DNA of 64,000 nucleotides from Bradyrhizobium sp. sGM-13 (GCF_018398875.1 NZ_JAGWDK010000015.1:62001-126000); one strand, 5' to 3'. Shown: positions 50,878-59,801, counted from the first letter of the stretch. The notes: generated by a model from the sequence alone, not told the origin. Numbers and translations: made by a program.

Positions 50878-51843
50878 CTATTCAGCCGCTGCGCGATCGC
50901 TCGCGCGCAAAGCCAGGAAACGTTCGGCCTCGAGGGCTGCCATGCAGCCGAGGCCGGCAGCCGTGACCGCCTGGCGGTAGGTTTCGTCCGCCACGTCACC
51001 GGCGGCGAACAGGCCGGGTATCGAGGTTGCGGTCGAGTTCGGCGCCACCTCGACATAGCCTGATGGCTTCAGCTTGATCTGGCCTTTGACGAGGTCGGTT
51101 GCCGGCGCATGCCCGATGGCGATGAAGACGCCGTCGGCCGCAACCTTCGTGAGTGCGCCGGTCTTGACGTTCTTCAGGCGCACATGGGTGACCTTGGTCG
51201 GGTTCTCGGCGCCACAGATCTCGTCGATCGCCGAGTCCCACACCACCTTGATCTTCGGATTCTTGAACAGCCGATCCTGCAGGATGCGCTCGGCGCGGAA
51301 ATGATCGCGGCGATGCACGATCGTAACCTGCGAGGCGAAGTTGGTCAGGAACATCGCCTCCTCGACCGCTGTATTGCCGCCGCCGACCACGATCACTTCC
51401 TTGCCGCGATAGAAGAAGCCGTCGCAGGTTGCGCAGGCCGAGACGCCAAAACCCTTGAACTTTTCTTCCGAGGGAATGCCGAGCCAGCGCGCCTGCGCGC
51501 CGGTGGCGAGGACCACGGTTTCCGCAAGATAGACGTCGCCGCTATCGCAGGTCAGGCGGAACGGCCGGTGCGCCATTTCAAGCTTGTTGACGAGATCGGT
51601 GACGATTTTGGTGCCGACATGGGCCGCCTGCTTCTCCATCTGCTCCATCAGCCAGGGGCCCTGGATGACGTCGGCAAAGCCCGGATAGTTTTCCACGTCG
51701 GTGGTGATGGTGAGTTGTCCGCCGGGCTGGATGCCCTGGATCAGCACCGGCTCCAGCATCGCGCGCGCCGCGTAGATCGCCGCGGTGTAGCCGGCGGGGC
51801 CGGAACCGATAATGACGACCTTGGCATGTATAGGCGCAGGCAT
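50878..51843 (-). CDS. trxB: Thioredoxin reductase
   Basis: A 321-residue FAD-dependent NADPH:thioredoxin reductase. The FAD site is IIGSGPAGYTAAIYAARAML, the redox-active disulfide is Cys137-Cys140 in ACATCDG, the NADPH motif is VVVGGGNTAVEEAMFL, and the second FAD contact is LFAAGDVADETYRQAVTAAG. It keeps cytosolic thioredoxin reduced. It is followed immediately by a LysR gene and is divergent from an Lrp-type regulator, a combination that suggests redox or amino-acid related control. Confidence 0.96.
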   Translation of the reverse strand: MPAPIHAKVVIIGSGPAGYTAAIYAARAMLEPVLIQGIQPGGQLTITTDVENYPGFADVIQGPWLMEQMEKQAAHVGTKIVTDLVNKLEMAHRPFRLTCDSGDVYLAETVVLATGAQARWLGIPSEEKFKGFGVSACATCDGFFYRGKEVIVVGGGNTAVEEAMFLTNFASQVTIVHRRDHFRAERILQDRLFKNPKIKVVWDSAIDEICGAENPTKVTHVRLKNVKTGALTKVAADGVFIAIGHAPATDLVKGQIKLKPSGYVEVAPNSTATSIPGLFAAGDVADETYRQAVTAAGLGCMAALEAERFLALRASDRAAAE

Positions 51844-52122
51844 CGGCGGATCCCTCTCTTATTCGGGGGTTTGTTTTTGACTTGAGTAGAAGCGCCCGGA
51901 AGGACGTCGCGGGGCGCTGAAAGTGTCAAATCCAAGTCTAAGATATCTGGGTAGCTATGCAAGAATTGCAATTCATCCCAGCGAATTTTCCCCGGAACTG
52001 AAGTAACAATCGCGAAATACAGCGTCGCACGCGCAATAAAATTGCGCAAGCCGCCCGGCGTGCGCTAAGAGAGTTGCCAGTAAGGCCGGCCCACGGGGCC
52101 AGAATTAGGGAACCCGACGCGC

Positions 52123-52602
52123 GTGTCGAAGAATCTTGACGAAATCGACCTTCGAATTCTTGCCGAAATCCAGGCCGATGGCCGAATCACCAACGTGGAA
52201 CTGGCCAAGCGCGTCGGTATCTCGCCGCCGCCCTGCCTGCGCCGGGTCCGCACGTTGGAGGAAGAAGGCTACATCCAGGGCTATCGGGGCCTGTTGGATC
52301 CGCGTCGGCTAGGCTTCGACGTCACCGTGTTTGCTTCCGTCCATTTGTCCAGCCAGGCGGATGCGGATTTGCGCGCGTTCGAGGATTTTGTCCGCGCCGA
52401 GCCCTTGGTGCGGGAATGCTGGATGCTGTCGGGCGAGGTCGATTTCATCCTCAAATGCGTCGCGCCCGACATGGCGACGTTTCAGGATTTCGTCACGCAC
52501 CTGACAGCCGCGCCGCATGTACGCAACGTCAGGACGTCACTCGTGCTGCACAATTCGAAATATGAAGCGGCGGTGCCGCTCGATGTGAAAGTGACGGGGT
52601 GA
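52123..52602 (+). CDS. Lrp/AsnC-family transcriptional regulator
   Basis: A 159-residue regulator starting at GTG. The HTH occupies residues 5-60 (LDEIDLRILAEIQADGRITN, RVGISPPPCLRRVRTLEEEG) and the RAM ligand-binding domain follows (VTVFASVHLSSQADADLRAF, CWMLSGEVDFILKCVAPDMA). Such proteins form octamers that sense amino acids. It is divergent from trxB with a 279-bp gap, and is followed by a palindromic element. Confidence 0.93.
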   Translation: MSKNLDEIDLRILAEIQADGRITNVELAKRVGISPPPCLRRVRTLEEEGYIQGYRGLLDPRRLGFDVTVFASVHLSSQADADLRAFEDFVRAEPLVRECWMLSGEVDFILKCVAPDMATFQDFVTHLTAAPHVRNVRTSLVLHNSKYEAAVPLDVKVTG

Positions 52603-52611
52603 GGTTGAGAA

Positions 52612-52713
52612 GTCATTCCGGGGCGATGCGAAAGCATCGAACTCTGGTGCGCAATTGCGCACCAGAGAATCTCGAGATTCCGGGTTCGCGTCTTCGACGC
52701 GCCCCGGAATGAC
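52612..52713. repeat. 102-bp palindromic element, copy 2
   Basis: Same length and inverted ends (GTCATTCCGGG and CCCGGAATGAC) as copy 1 at 47798-47899, in the opposite orientation. The inner part with GAATCTCGAGATTC is shared. It fills the space between the convergent Lrp and DoxX genes. Confidence 0.8.
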
Positions 52714-52728
52714 TGAGCTGACGCTCAG

Positions 52729-53148
52729 TCACTTCTTCCGCATCGCGTCGACGCTGTACGGGCCGCCGCCTGCAGTCGAAAGATAAAGGCAGGCGAAGCA
52801 GAACAGGATCGCAAGCGTGCCGGCGTTGATGAGCGGAAAGAAGCCCCTCGGCGCATGACCAATGAAATAGGCAAAGGCCATCTCGCCGGCAAGGATGAAG
52901 GCGACGGGCTGCGTGAACAGTCCGATCAGCAAGAGCCCGCCTAGAATCAACTCGATCATACCGGCGGCTCCCGATAGCGACATCAACTGCACCTTGTTGA
53001 GGAACGCGGCAGCGTTACCCTCCGGAATAGTCGGAAACTTCAGAATCTTCGCGACACCGTACTGAAACAGCAATAGCCCGGTGATGAAGCGAAACAGGCT
53101 CAGCGCCGGCGGTTGCCATTTCGCGAGCATCTTGTCGATTTGTTCCAT
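52729..53148 (-). CDS. DoxX family membrane protein
   Basis: A 139-residue inner-membrane protein with four predicted helices. The opening SLFRFITGLLLFQYGVAKIL and the segment GAAGMIELILGGLLLIGLFT are typical of DoxX/YphA proteins. Members are linked to redox balance, but no mechanism is settled. It is convergent with the Lrp gene across the second palindromic element. Confidence 0.9.
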   Translation of the reverse strand: MEQIDKMLAKWQPPALSLFRFITGLLLFQYGVAKILKFPTIPEGNAAAFLNKVQLMSLSGAAGMIELILGGLLLIGLFTQPVAFILAGEMAFAYFIGHAPRGFFPLINAGTLAILFCFACLYLSTAGGGPYSVDAMRKK

Positions 53149-53476
53149 GTCCTAGTCCCCCTTTGTTTGACGCGCTAAAAACTTAGCGCCACGAGATTAC
53201 ACGGTCTTGTCGGATCGCGTGTGATGCCGACACAACACCCCTGAGATTGAATCATTCCCCTTCACCGCGCCGCCTCGCGACATTGTTGCGATTGCAGCGC
53301 AGCACGATGCCGCCTCGGCAGCAGCCTGCAGCTCATCGCCGCAAAATGCCGATGCTTCGCAACGCCGGCACGCCCCCGCTCCAGTTAGTTATAGTCTATA
53401 AACATCGTCCGGGATTCGGATATTCTGAAATCCGCCGCACCACTACTCACATTCCCGTCAGGAAGGCGGCAACAAA
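53149..53476. other. Gene-free stretch upstream of DoxX gene
   Basis: No frame with coding features was found. The first 60 bp probably hold the DoxX promoter. The right end leads into the greA terminator and the palindromic element. Confidence 0.4.
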
Positions 53477-53501
53477 AAAGCCGCGTGGGAAACGCGGCTT
53501 T
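53474..53501 (-). terminator. Intrinsic terminator, leftward, after greA
   Basis: AAAGCCGCG and CGCGGCTTT form a 9-bp stem, followed on the minus strand by a T-run of six. It lies about 150 bp past the greA stop, beyond a palindromic element. Confidence 0.75.
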
Positions 53502-53529
53502 GTCGCAACAGTAACTTGCAGGTGACTAC

Positions 53530-53604
53530 AGCATGATCCGGAAAAGTGGATACCGGTTTTCCCTCGCGACAAACGCCGAACGCGTTTGCGCGGAGATCAT
53601 GCTC
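53530..53604. repeat. ATGATC/GATCAT palindromic element, long copy
   Basis: Outer ends are AGCATGATC (53530-53538) and GATCATGCT (53595-53603); the part GATCCGGAAAAGTGG and ACCGGTTTTCC matches the copy at 49907-49955 in inverse orientation. The inner stem GAACGCGTTTGCGCGG is present only here. It lies between greA and its terminator. Confidence 0.75.
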
Positions 53605-53653
53605 GAATAAATGAGATAGGGCGGGATGACGATTCGAAGAACGTCATCGCGCT

Positions 53654-54127
53654 CTATCGCCACTCGACCTTGGTGATCTCGTAGGCCTTGGCGCCGCCGG
53701 GAGCCACGACCTCCACGGTCGAGCCCTTCTTCTTGCCGATCAGGGCGCGCGCCAGCGGCGAGGTGATCGAGATGCGGCCCTTCTTGGCGTCGGCTTCCGG
53801 TTCGCCGACGATCTGCCACACCGCTTTCTTTTCGGTGTCCTCGTCGACCAGTGTGACGGTCGCGCCGAACTTGACGGTGTCGCCGGACAGCTTCGAGATG
53901 TCGATGATGTCGGCGCGCGCGAGCTTGTCCTCGAGCTCGGCGATGCGGCCTTCGTTGTGCGACTGCTCTTCCTTGGCCGCGTGATATTCCGCGTTCTCGG
54001 AGAGATCGCCATGGGAGCGCGCCTCGGCGATATGCTCGATGATGCGCGGACGCTCCACCGACTGGCGCTGCTTCAATTCGATCTCCAGGGCGGCATACCC
54101 GCTAGCAGTCATCGGAACCTTGTCCAT
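53654..54127 (-). CDS. greA: Transcription elongation factor GreA
   Basis: A 157-residue GreA (158 if the preceding ATG at 54130 is used), the family length. The N-terminal coiled coil starts VPMTASGYAALEIELKQRQS and carries the acidic tip residues in HGDLSENAEYHAAKEE (Asp and Glu) that direct RNA cleavage in stalled RNA polymerase. The C-terminal FKBP-like part includes GRISITSPLARALIGKKKGS. It lies downstream of carB on the same strand, 215 bp away. Confidence 0.96.
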   Translation of the reverse strand: MDKVPMTASGYAALEIELKQRQSVERPRIIEHIAEARSHGDLSENAEYHAAKEEQSHNEGRIAELEDKLARADIIDISKLSGDTVKFGATVTLVDEDTEKKAVWQIVGEPEADAKKGRISITSPLARALIGKKKGSTVEVVAPGGAKAYEITKVEWR

Positions 54128-54342
54128 CATCTCTTTCCGTCCTTCCCTCGTGCGAGCCGCCAAAAGTTGCGCGCACAAGCCACGCTTTCGATTTCGATCA
54201 GGCCCTTGAACTCGACACACGAACCCGCCAGCCCGTTGATTTAGGCCCCGTCAGGGGCCTTAAAACATCCAAACGGGCGGTGGGTTCCAGCCATGCCGGC
54301 TTATTGCCGATCGTTTCGCGGGCATTTTCGCCCGGTAAACGA

Positions 54343-57300
54343 TCAGTTTTCGGAAAAATAGCTCTGTAGCGTACGGACCTCAAGGTCCCCGCCCAGATAG
54401 GCCCGGATGCCCTGGGCGGCCGCCACAGCACCCGAAAGAGTGGTGTAATACGGCACTTTATGCAAGAGGGCAGCCCGCCGAAGCGAACGGCTGTCGGCCA
54501 GCGCCTGCGGCCCCTCAGTGGTGTTGAAAACGAGCTGAATGTCGCCATTGGTGATGGCATCGACGATGTGCGGCCGCCCTTCCAGCACCTTGTTAACCTT
54601 CTCGGTCGGAATCCCCTTGTCGGTGAGGAAGCGCTGGGTGCCCGAGGTGCCCATCACCTTGAAGCCGAGCGAGTGCAAGAGCCGGACCGCCTCGGCGATA
54701 CGGGTCTTGTCGATCTCGCGCACCGAGACGAAAACGGTGCCCTTGCGCGGCACGCGGGTGCCGCCGCCGAGCTGGCTTTTTGCGAACGCCACCTCGAACG
54801 AGCGGTCGATGCCCATCACCTCGCCGGTCGAGCGCATCTCCGGACCAAGCACGGTATCGACGCCGGGGAAGCGCGCGAAGGGGAAGACCGACTCTTTGAC
54901 GCCGACATGGCCGAGCTTCTTCTTCTTCAGCTTGAAATCGGCGAGCTTCTCGCCGGCCATGATCCGTGCCGCGATCTTCGCCACCGGCGTGCCGACGACC
55001 TTGGCGACGAACGGAACGGTGCGCGACGCCCGCGGATTGACCTCGAGCACGTAGATCTCGCCGTCCTTGATCGCATATTGCACGTTCATCAGCCCGACCA
55101 CGTCGAGGCCGAGTGCGAGCTCGCGGGTTTGCCGCTCGAGCTCCTCGATCATCTTCGCATCCAGCGAATGCGGCGGCAGCGAACAGGCGGAATCGCCGGA
55201 GTGAATGCCGGCTTCCTCGATGTGTTCCATGATGCCGACGATGAAGGTGTCCTTGCCGTCGCACAGGCAGTCGACGTCGATCTCGGTGGCATCGGACAGA
55301 TAGCGGTCGAACAATAGCGGGTTCTTGCCGAGCACGGTGTTGATCTGCCCGGTCTTGTCGTTGGGGTAGCGCGCCTTGACGTCGGCCGGCACCAGCTCGG
55401 GTAGCGTCCCGAGCAGGTAATCGTCGAGCTGCGTTTCCTCGCGGATGATCTGCATCGCGCGGCCGCCCAGCACGTAGGACGGGCGCACCACCAGTGGCAG
55501 GCCGAGATCGGCCGACACCAGCCGCGCCTGCTCGACCGAATAGGCGATGCCGTTCTTGGGCTGCTTTAACTTTAGTTTGTCGAGAACGCGCTTGAAACGG
55601 TCGCGGTCCTCGGCGAGATCGATGGCGTCGGGCGAGGTGCCGAGGATCGGCACGTTGGCGGCTTCCAGCGCGCGCGCCAACTTCAGTGGCGTCTGGCCGC
55701 CGAACTGCACGATCACGCCGTGCAGCGTGCCGTTCTGCCGCTCGGTGGCGACGATTTCCAGCACGTCCTCGGCAGTGAGCGGCTCGAAATACAGCCGGTC
55801 GGCGGTGTCGTAGTCGGTCGACACCGTCTCCGGATTGCAGTTGATCATGATGGTTTCATACCCGGCATCGTCGAGCGCGAAGCAGGCGTGGCAGCAGCAA
55901 TAGTCGAATTCGATGCCCTGGCCGATCCGGTTCGGGCCACCGCCGAGGATGATGACCTTCTTGCGGTCCGAGGGCGCGCTCTCATCCGCCAGCGCGCCCG
56001 CAAACGGCGCTTCATAGCTCGAATACATGTAGGCGGTGGGGGAGGCGAATTCGGCGGCGCAGGTGTCGATGCGCTTGAAAGCGGGGCGTACGCCGAGCGC
56101 GTGACGCTTCGCGGTGATCTCGGCTTCGGTGGATTCAGACAGCACGGCAAGCCGTGCGTCGGAAAAGCCCATCGCCTTCAGCATGCGCATGCCATAACCG
56201 TTCGGCGGCAGGCCGTGCGTCCTGATCTTCGCTTCCATGTCGATGATGCCGCGCATCTCGGCGAGGAACCACGGATCGATCTTGCAGGAATTGAAGATCT
56301 CTTCGTTCGACCAGCCGAGCCGCATCGCCTGCGCCACCTGCAGAATGCGGTTCGGCGTCGGCGTGCCCAACGCGGCGCGGATCGCGTTCTTGTCGTCGCC
56401 GCGCCCTAACCCCTCGATCTCGATCTCGTCGAGCCCGGTCAGTCCGGTCTCGAGCCCGCGCAACGCCTTCTGCAGGCTCTCCTGGAACGTGCGGCCGATC
56501 GCCATGACTTCGCCGACCGACTTCATCGAGGTCGTCAGCGTGGCGGAGGCGCCGGGAAATTTTTCGAACGCAAAGCGGGGGACCTTGGTTACGACATAGT
56601 CGATGGTCGGCTCGAACGAGGCGGGCGTGGCGCCGCCGGTGATGTCGTTGGCGATTTCATCGAGCGTGTAGCCGACCGCGAGCTTGGCGGCGACTTTTGC
56701 GATCGGAAAGCCGGTGGCTTTTGATGCGAGCGCCGAGGAGCGCGACACGCGCGGGTTCATCTCGATCACCACCATGCGGCCGTCTTCGGGGTTGACGCCG
56801 AACTGCACGTTGGATCCGCCGGTCTCCACGCCGATTTCGCGCAGCACCGCGATCGAGGCATCGCGCATGATCTGGTATTCTTTGTCGGTCAGCGTCAGCG
56901 CCGGCGCGACAGTGATGGAATCGCCGGTGTGCACGCCCATCGGATCGAGGTTCTCGATCGAGCAGACGATGATGCAATTGTCCTTCTTGTCGCGCACCAC
57001 CTCCATCTCGAACTCTTTCCAGCCGAGCACGGATTCCTCGATCAGCACTTCGTTGGTCGGGGAAGCGTCGAGCCCGCGTTCGATGATGTCGAGGAATTCT
57101 TCCTTGTTGTAGGCGATGCCGCCGCCGGTGCCGCCCATGGTGAAGGATGGGCGGATGATCGCGGGCAGCCCGATTTCGGACAGCGCCATCAGCGCCTCGC
57201 CGAGCGCGTGCTCCTGGTAACGCTTGCGGCGCTCGTTTTCGCCGATCGTCCATTGCCGTTCGAGCTCATCCAGCGCGTCGCCGGATAGCTTCTCGCGTTC

Positions 57301-57807
57301 GGCGAGGTATTTGTCGCGATAGGACTTTTTCAGCGCCGAGGCATTGGCGAGCCGCGATTTCGGCGTCTGAAGACCGATCTTCTCCATCGCGTTGCGGAAG
57401 AGCTGGCGGTCTTCGGCCTTGTCGATCGCGTCAGCGGTGGCGCCGATCATCTCGACGTCGAATTTGTCGAGCGTGCCCTGACGGCGCAGCGACAGCGCAC
57501 AGTTCAGCGCGGTCTGCCCGCCCATGGTCGGCAACAGCGCAAAGCCGCCGGGGATGACGTAGCGCTCCTTCTCGATGATCTTGGCGACGATTTCGGGCGT
57601 GATCGGCTCGATATAGGTCGCATCAGCCAATTCCGGATCGGTCATGATCGTGGCCGGATTGGAATTGACGAGGACGATACGGTAGCCCTCTTCCTTCAGC
57701 GTCTTCACCGCCTGGGTGCCGGAATAATCGAATTCGCAGGCCTGGCCGATCACGATGGGACCGGCGCCGATGATCAGGATGGTGGAGATATCTGTTCTTT
57801 TGGGCAT
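54343..57807 (-). CDS. carB: Carbamoyl-phosphate synthase large subunit
   Basis: A 1154-residue CarB, somewhat longer than the 1070-1080 usual in E. coli because of insertions in the first ATP-grasp half. The first nucleotide site starts TILIIGAGPIVIGQACEFDY and its ATP-grasp part has PAIIRPSFTMGGTGGGIAYN; the second synthetase half begins VIILGGGPNRIGQGIEFDYC and has PLVVRPSYVLGGRAMQIIRE. The C-terminal allosteric domain ends the protein. It makes carbamoyl phosphate for arginine and pyrimidines with CarA, which is not in the window. A terminator-like hairpin precedes the gene. Confidence 0.97.
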   Translation of the reverse strand: MPKRTDISTILIIGAGPIVIGQACEFDYSGTQAVKTLKEEGYRIVLVNSNPATIMTDPELADATYIEPITPEIVAKIIEKERYVIPGGFALLPTMGGQTALNCALSLRRQGTLDKFDVEMIGATADAIDKAEDRQLFRNAMEKIGLQTPKSRLANASALKKSYRDKYLAEREKLSGDALDELERQWTIGENERRKRYQEHALGEALMALSEIGLPAIIRPSFTMGGTGGGIAYNKEEFLDIIERGLDASPTNEVLIEESVLGWKEFEMEVVRDKKDNCIIVCSIENLDPMGVHTGDSITVAPALTLTDKEYQIMRDASIAVLREIGVETGGSNVQFGVNPEDGRMVVIEMNPRVSRSSALASKATGFPIAKVAAKLAVGYTLDEIANDITGGATPASFEPTIDYVVTKVPRFAFEKFPGASATLTTSMKSVGEVMAIGRTFQESLQKALRGLETGLTGLDEIEIEGLGRGDDKNAIRAALGTPTPNRILQVAQAMRLGWSNEEIFNSCKIDPWFLAEMRGIIDMEAKIRTHGLPPNGYGMRMLKAMGFSDARLAVLSESTEAEITAKRHALGVRPAFKRIDTCAAEFASPTAYMYSSYEAPFAGALADESAPSDRKKVIILGGGPNRIGQGIEFDYCCCHACFALDDAGYETIMINCNPETVSTDYDTADRLYFEPLTAEDVLEIVATERQNGTLHGVIVQFGGQTPLKLARALEAANVPILGTSPDAIDLAEDRDRFKRVLDKLKLKQPKNGIAYSVEQARLVSADLGLPLVVRPSYVLGGRAMQIIREETQLDDYLLGTLPELVPADVKARYPNDKTGQINTVLGKNPLLFDRYLSDATEIDVDCLCDGKDTFIVGIMEHIEEAGIHSGDSACSLPPHSLDAKMIEELERQTRELALGLDVVGLMNVQYAIKDGEIYVLEVNPRASRTVPFVAKVVGTPVAKIAARIMAGEKLADFKLKKKKLGHVGVKESVFPFARFPGVDTVLGPEMRSTGEVMGIDRSFEVAFAKSQLGGGTRVPRKGTVFVSVREIDKTRIAEAVRLLHSLGFKVMGTSGTQRFLTDKGIPTEKVNKVLEGRPHIVDAITNGDIQLVFNTTEGPQALADSRSLRRAALLHKVPYYTTLSGAVAAAQGIRAYLGGDLEVRTLQSYFSEN

Positions 57808-57833
57808 CGGCTCTCAGACTGGATTTTGGGCAC

Positions 57834-57861
57834 AAAAAAAGGGCGCGCAGCCGCGCGTCCC
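57834..57861 (-). terminator. Terminator-like hairpin just upstream of carB
   Basis: On the minus strand a GC-rich stem (GGGACGCGCG against GCGCGCCC, short loop) is followed by seven T residues, 27 bp before the carB start. It could stop read-through from the tRNA-like gene upstream, or be an attenuator in the carB leader. Confidence 0.55.
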
Positions 57862-58105
57862 CTAAGCCAAGAGCGCGGGTCACCCTCGCGCGCGGGTGGT
57901 CTTTAGACCAGATTCCGCACCCGCGAAACCCCCAAAAACGGGCCATCAACGGGGAATTCAGGGGTTTGGCGCTCGGTCCGCCTTCGCTCTTTGGGGGGGG
58001 GGCCCAGTCCGTCTACGCTTTCGCTTTGCTCAAGCTACGCCGGACACGTTTGCCCCACCGGTCTCTGGCGTGGCTGCGCCACGCATAGCCCGTCAGGGCG
58101 AAGCG

Positions 58106-58181
58106 TGGAGGCCCGGCCTGGATTTGAACCAGGATAAAGAGCATTGCACTGCTCCCGCGTCGACGCTTCCGCCACCGGGCC
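58106..58181 (-). tRNA. Atypical tRNA-Cys(GCA)-like gene
   Basis: On the minus strand a cloverleaf of 76 nt with CCA: perfect 7-bp acceptor GGCCCGG/CCGGGCC, perfect T stem CCTGG/CCAGG with loop TTCAAAT, 5-nt variable region. The anticodon stem GAGCA/TGCTC closes a loop of only six bases, GTGCAA, whose T and purine flank GCA. The discriminator is T, which with GCA is a cysteine identity element. The D arm has a 3-bp stem and no GG pair in its loop. It may be a second or diverged tRNA-Cys. Confidence 0.7.
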
Positions 58182-58260
58182 GTGGCAATCATTGCCCATC
58201 ACGGCGCGGTGAACCATCCTTACCGTGCTTTAGGGTTAACAACCTCTACGCGCGTTGTGC

Positions 58261-59013
58261 TCAATGGCGTTGGAATGCGTGCCGCGCGACGAACGTCATC
58301 CGCCACGGGTTGTGGCCGATATTCTGATGCGCGCGGGAGGCGGTGAAGCCTGCGGCCGCGAGCTTCTCGATCATCTCGTCTTCACGGTAGCGCTGCAGCC
58401 CGACGCGCGTGCGTAGCTGGCGGTAGTCCGACAGCGCCGTGCTCGCAAGGCCATACAGCGCGTCTTTCAGGAAGCCGTGCGCGGCGGCGAATTTCAAGAG
58501 CGCCAGCACGTCTCTGGCCATGCCGACGTCCGGCCGCAGGATATCGCCGAGCACCAGGCGACCGTTGGGCTTCAACAACCGGCGAATGACGGCAAGCGCC
58601 GAATCCAGCTCCCCACGCGTCATGTATTGCGCGACCGAATTCATGACGACGAGGTCGACCGAGCTTTCCGCCATTCGCGTGAGATCCTCGAGCGAGCGGA
58701 CGCGGATCTTGGTGTTCGGCGCAAAACGCGCGATCAGCCGGCCGCGGACGCCGGGCGCCGGTTCGGCCAGATAGAGTTTTGCGCAGGCGTCCGCCACCTT
58801 GGCAGCCGACAGCGCTTCGCCGCAAGCATAGTCCAGCACGACCGCGTCGGGCGAAGCGATATAGCTGATGATATCGCGCGCGATGATCTGGAAATGCAGG
58901 TCGCGATGCAGCCTGCTCACATAAATCGTATGCGTGGAATCGTAATAGTCGATCCATTCGTCCATCGCAGTCGGGTCCGGCAAAACTGGGGGTTCCGGTA
59001 ACGGAACCGGCAC
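58261..59013 (-). CDS. Class I SAM-dependent methyltransferase
   Basis: A protein of about 250 residues. The SAM motif is AVVLDYACGEALSA (motif I), later SVDLVVMNSVAQYM (motif IV region) and LKPNGRLVLGDILRPDVGMA (post-motif). The C-terminal part has basic residues and FVARHAFQRH. It begins at a GTG; an ATG at 58965 is possible. Substrate unknown. Its start lies next to the EcfG-type promoter of the divergent dps gene, so its own promoter overlaps that region. Confidence 0.87.
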   Translation of the reverse strand: MPVPLPEPPVLPDPTAMDEWIDYYDSTHTIYVSRLHRDLHFQIIARDIISYIASPDAVVLDYACGEALSAAKVADACAKLYLAEPAPGVRGRLIARFAPNTKIRVRSLEDLTRMAESSVDLVVMNSVAQYMTRGELDSALAVIRRLLKPNGRLVLGDILRPDVGMARDVLALLKFAAAHGFLKDALYGLASTALSDYRQLRTRVGLQRYREDEMIEKLAAAGFTASRAHQNIGHNPWRMTFVARHAFQRH

Positions 59014-59027
59014 CTAGGTGGGGCGTT
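59003..59027 (+). promoter_or_regulatory. EcfG-type general stress promoter upstream of dps
   Basis: GGAAC (59003-59007), a 16-bp spacer, and CGTT (59024-59027) match the GGAAC-N16/17-cGTT consensus of EcfG-controlled general stress promoters in alphaproteobacteria. It points to the dps gene, whose start is 61 bp past the -10 part. This was the only good match that I found near a gene start in the window. Confidence 0.7.
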
Positions 59028-59087
59028 AGACGGTCCGGCGCTCCCTGCCAATGCCGTCGTGCCCAATTCCTAACAGGAAGGTTCAAC

Positions 59088-59621
59088 GTGAGCAAAACCA
59101 GCAATAAATCCGACAAGGTATCCGCCGACCTCGATACGCCGACCGACCTGCCGCCGGCCGCCGTGGACAAGATCTCGGCCTCGCTCAATACGCTGCTGGC
59201 GGACGCGTTTGCGCTCTATCTGAAGACCAAGAACTTCCACTGGCACGTCAGCGGCCGTCATTTCCGCGACTATCACCTTATGCTGGACGAGCAGTCGGAA
59301 GCGATCTTCGCCACCACCGACCAACTCGCTGAACGGGTCCGCAAACTTGGCGGCACCACGCTGCGCTCGGTCGGGCAGGTTGCCAAGCTGCAGACCATCA
59401 AGGACAATAACGAGGACTACGTGCCGCCGCGCGAAATGCTGCGCGAGCTGATGGAAGACAACAAGCATGTGGCGGCGGCGATGCGCAAGGCGCACAAGCT
59501 CGCCGACGAGCACGAGGATTCCGGCACTGCGGGCCTGCTCGAGACCTTCATCGACGAGACCGAGCGCCGCACGTGGTTCCTGTTCGAGGCCAGCCGCCAG
59601 GAAGGCGCCAACGTGGCATAA
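59088..59621 (+). CDS. dps: Dps-family ferritin-like protein
   Basis: A 177-residue Dps protein starting at GTG with GGAAGG 7 nt upstream. The ferroxidase-site residues appear in FHWHVSGRHFRDYHLMLDEQ (His, Asp, Glu pattern). The basic, disordered N-terminus (SKTSNKSDKVSADLD) could bind DNA. Dps forms a 12-mer shell that stores iron using peroxide and protects DNA. Control by EcfG fits its role in stress and stationary phase. Confidence 0.93.
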   Translation: MSKTSNKSDKVSADLDTPTDLPPAAVDKISASLNTLLADAFALYLKTKNFHWHVSGRHFRDYHLMLDEQSEAIFATTDQLAERVRKLGGTTLRSVGQVAKLQTIKDNNEDYVPPREMLRELMEDNKHVAAAMRKAHKLADEHEDSGTAGLLETFIDETERRTWFLFEASRQEGANVA

Positions 59622-59801
59622 TTCTCTCACCGTCTCTCGTGTGGGAGTGGGTTCGCCGACGGGTGGCGCCAGGCGCTGCCCGATCAGATATTCCCGCCGT
59701 CTCCCGGTCGACCTTGATCGCCGTGCGGACCCAAATTAAGGGTGGCTTCCCGGGCAGGTTCCGCTACGATGCTGATGCGCGAGACTAGCGGGAAGCCTGC
59801 G

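Noticed and set aside
54244..54259. GGCCCC/GGGGCC hairpin between carB and greA
   Set aside because: Stem of six pairs without a T-run; not enough for a terminator call.
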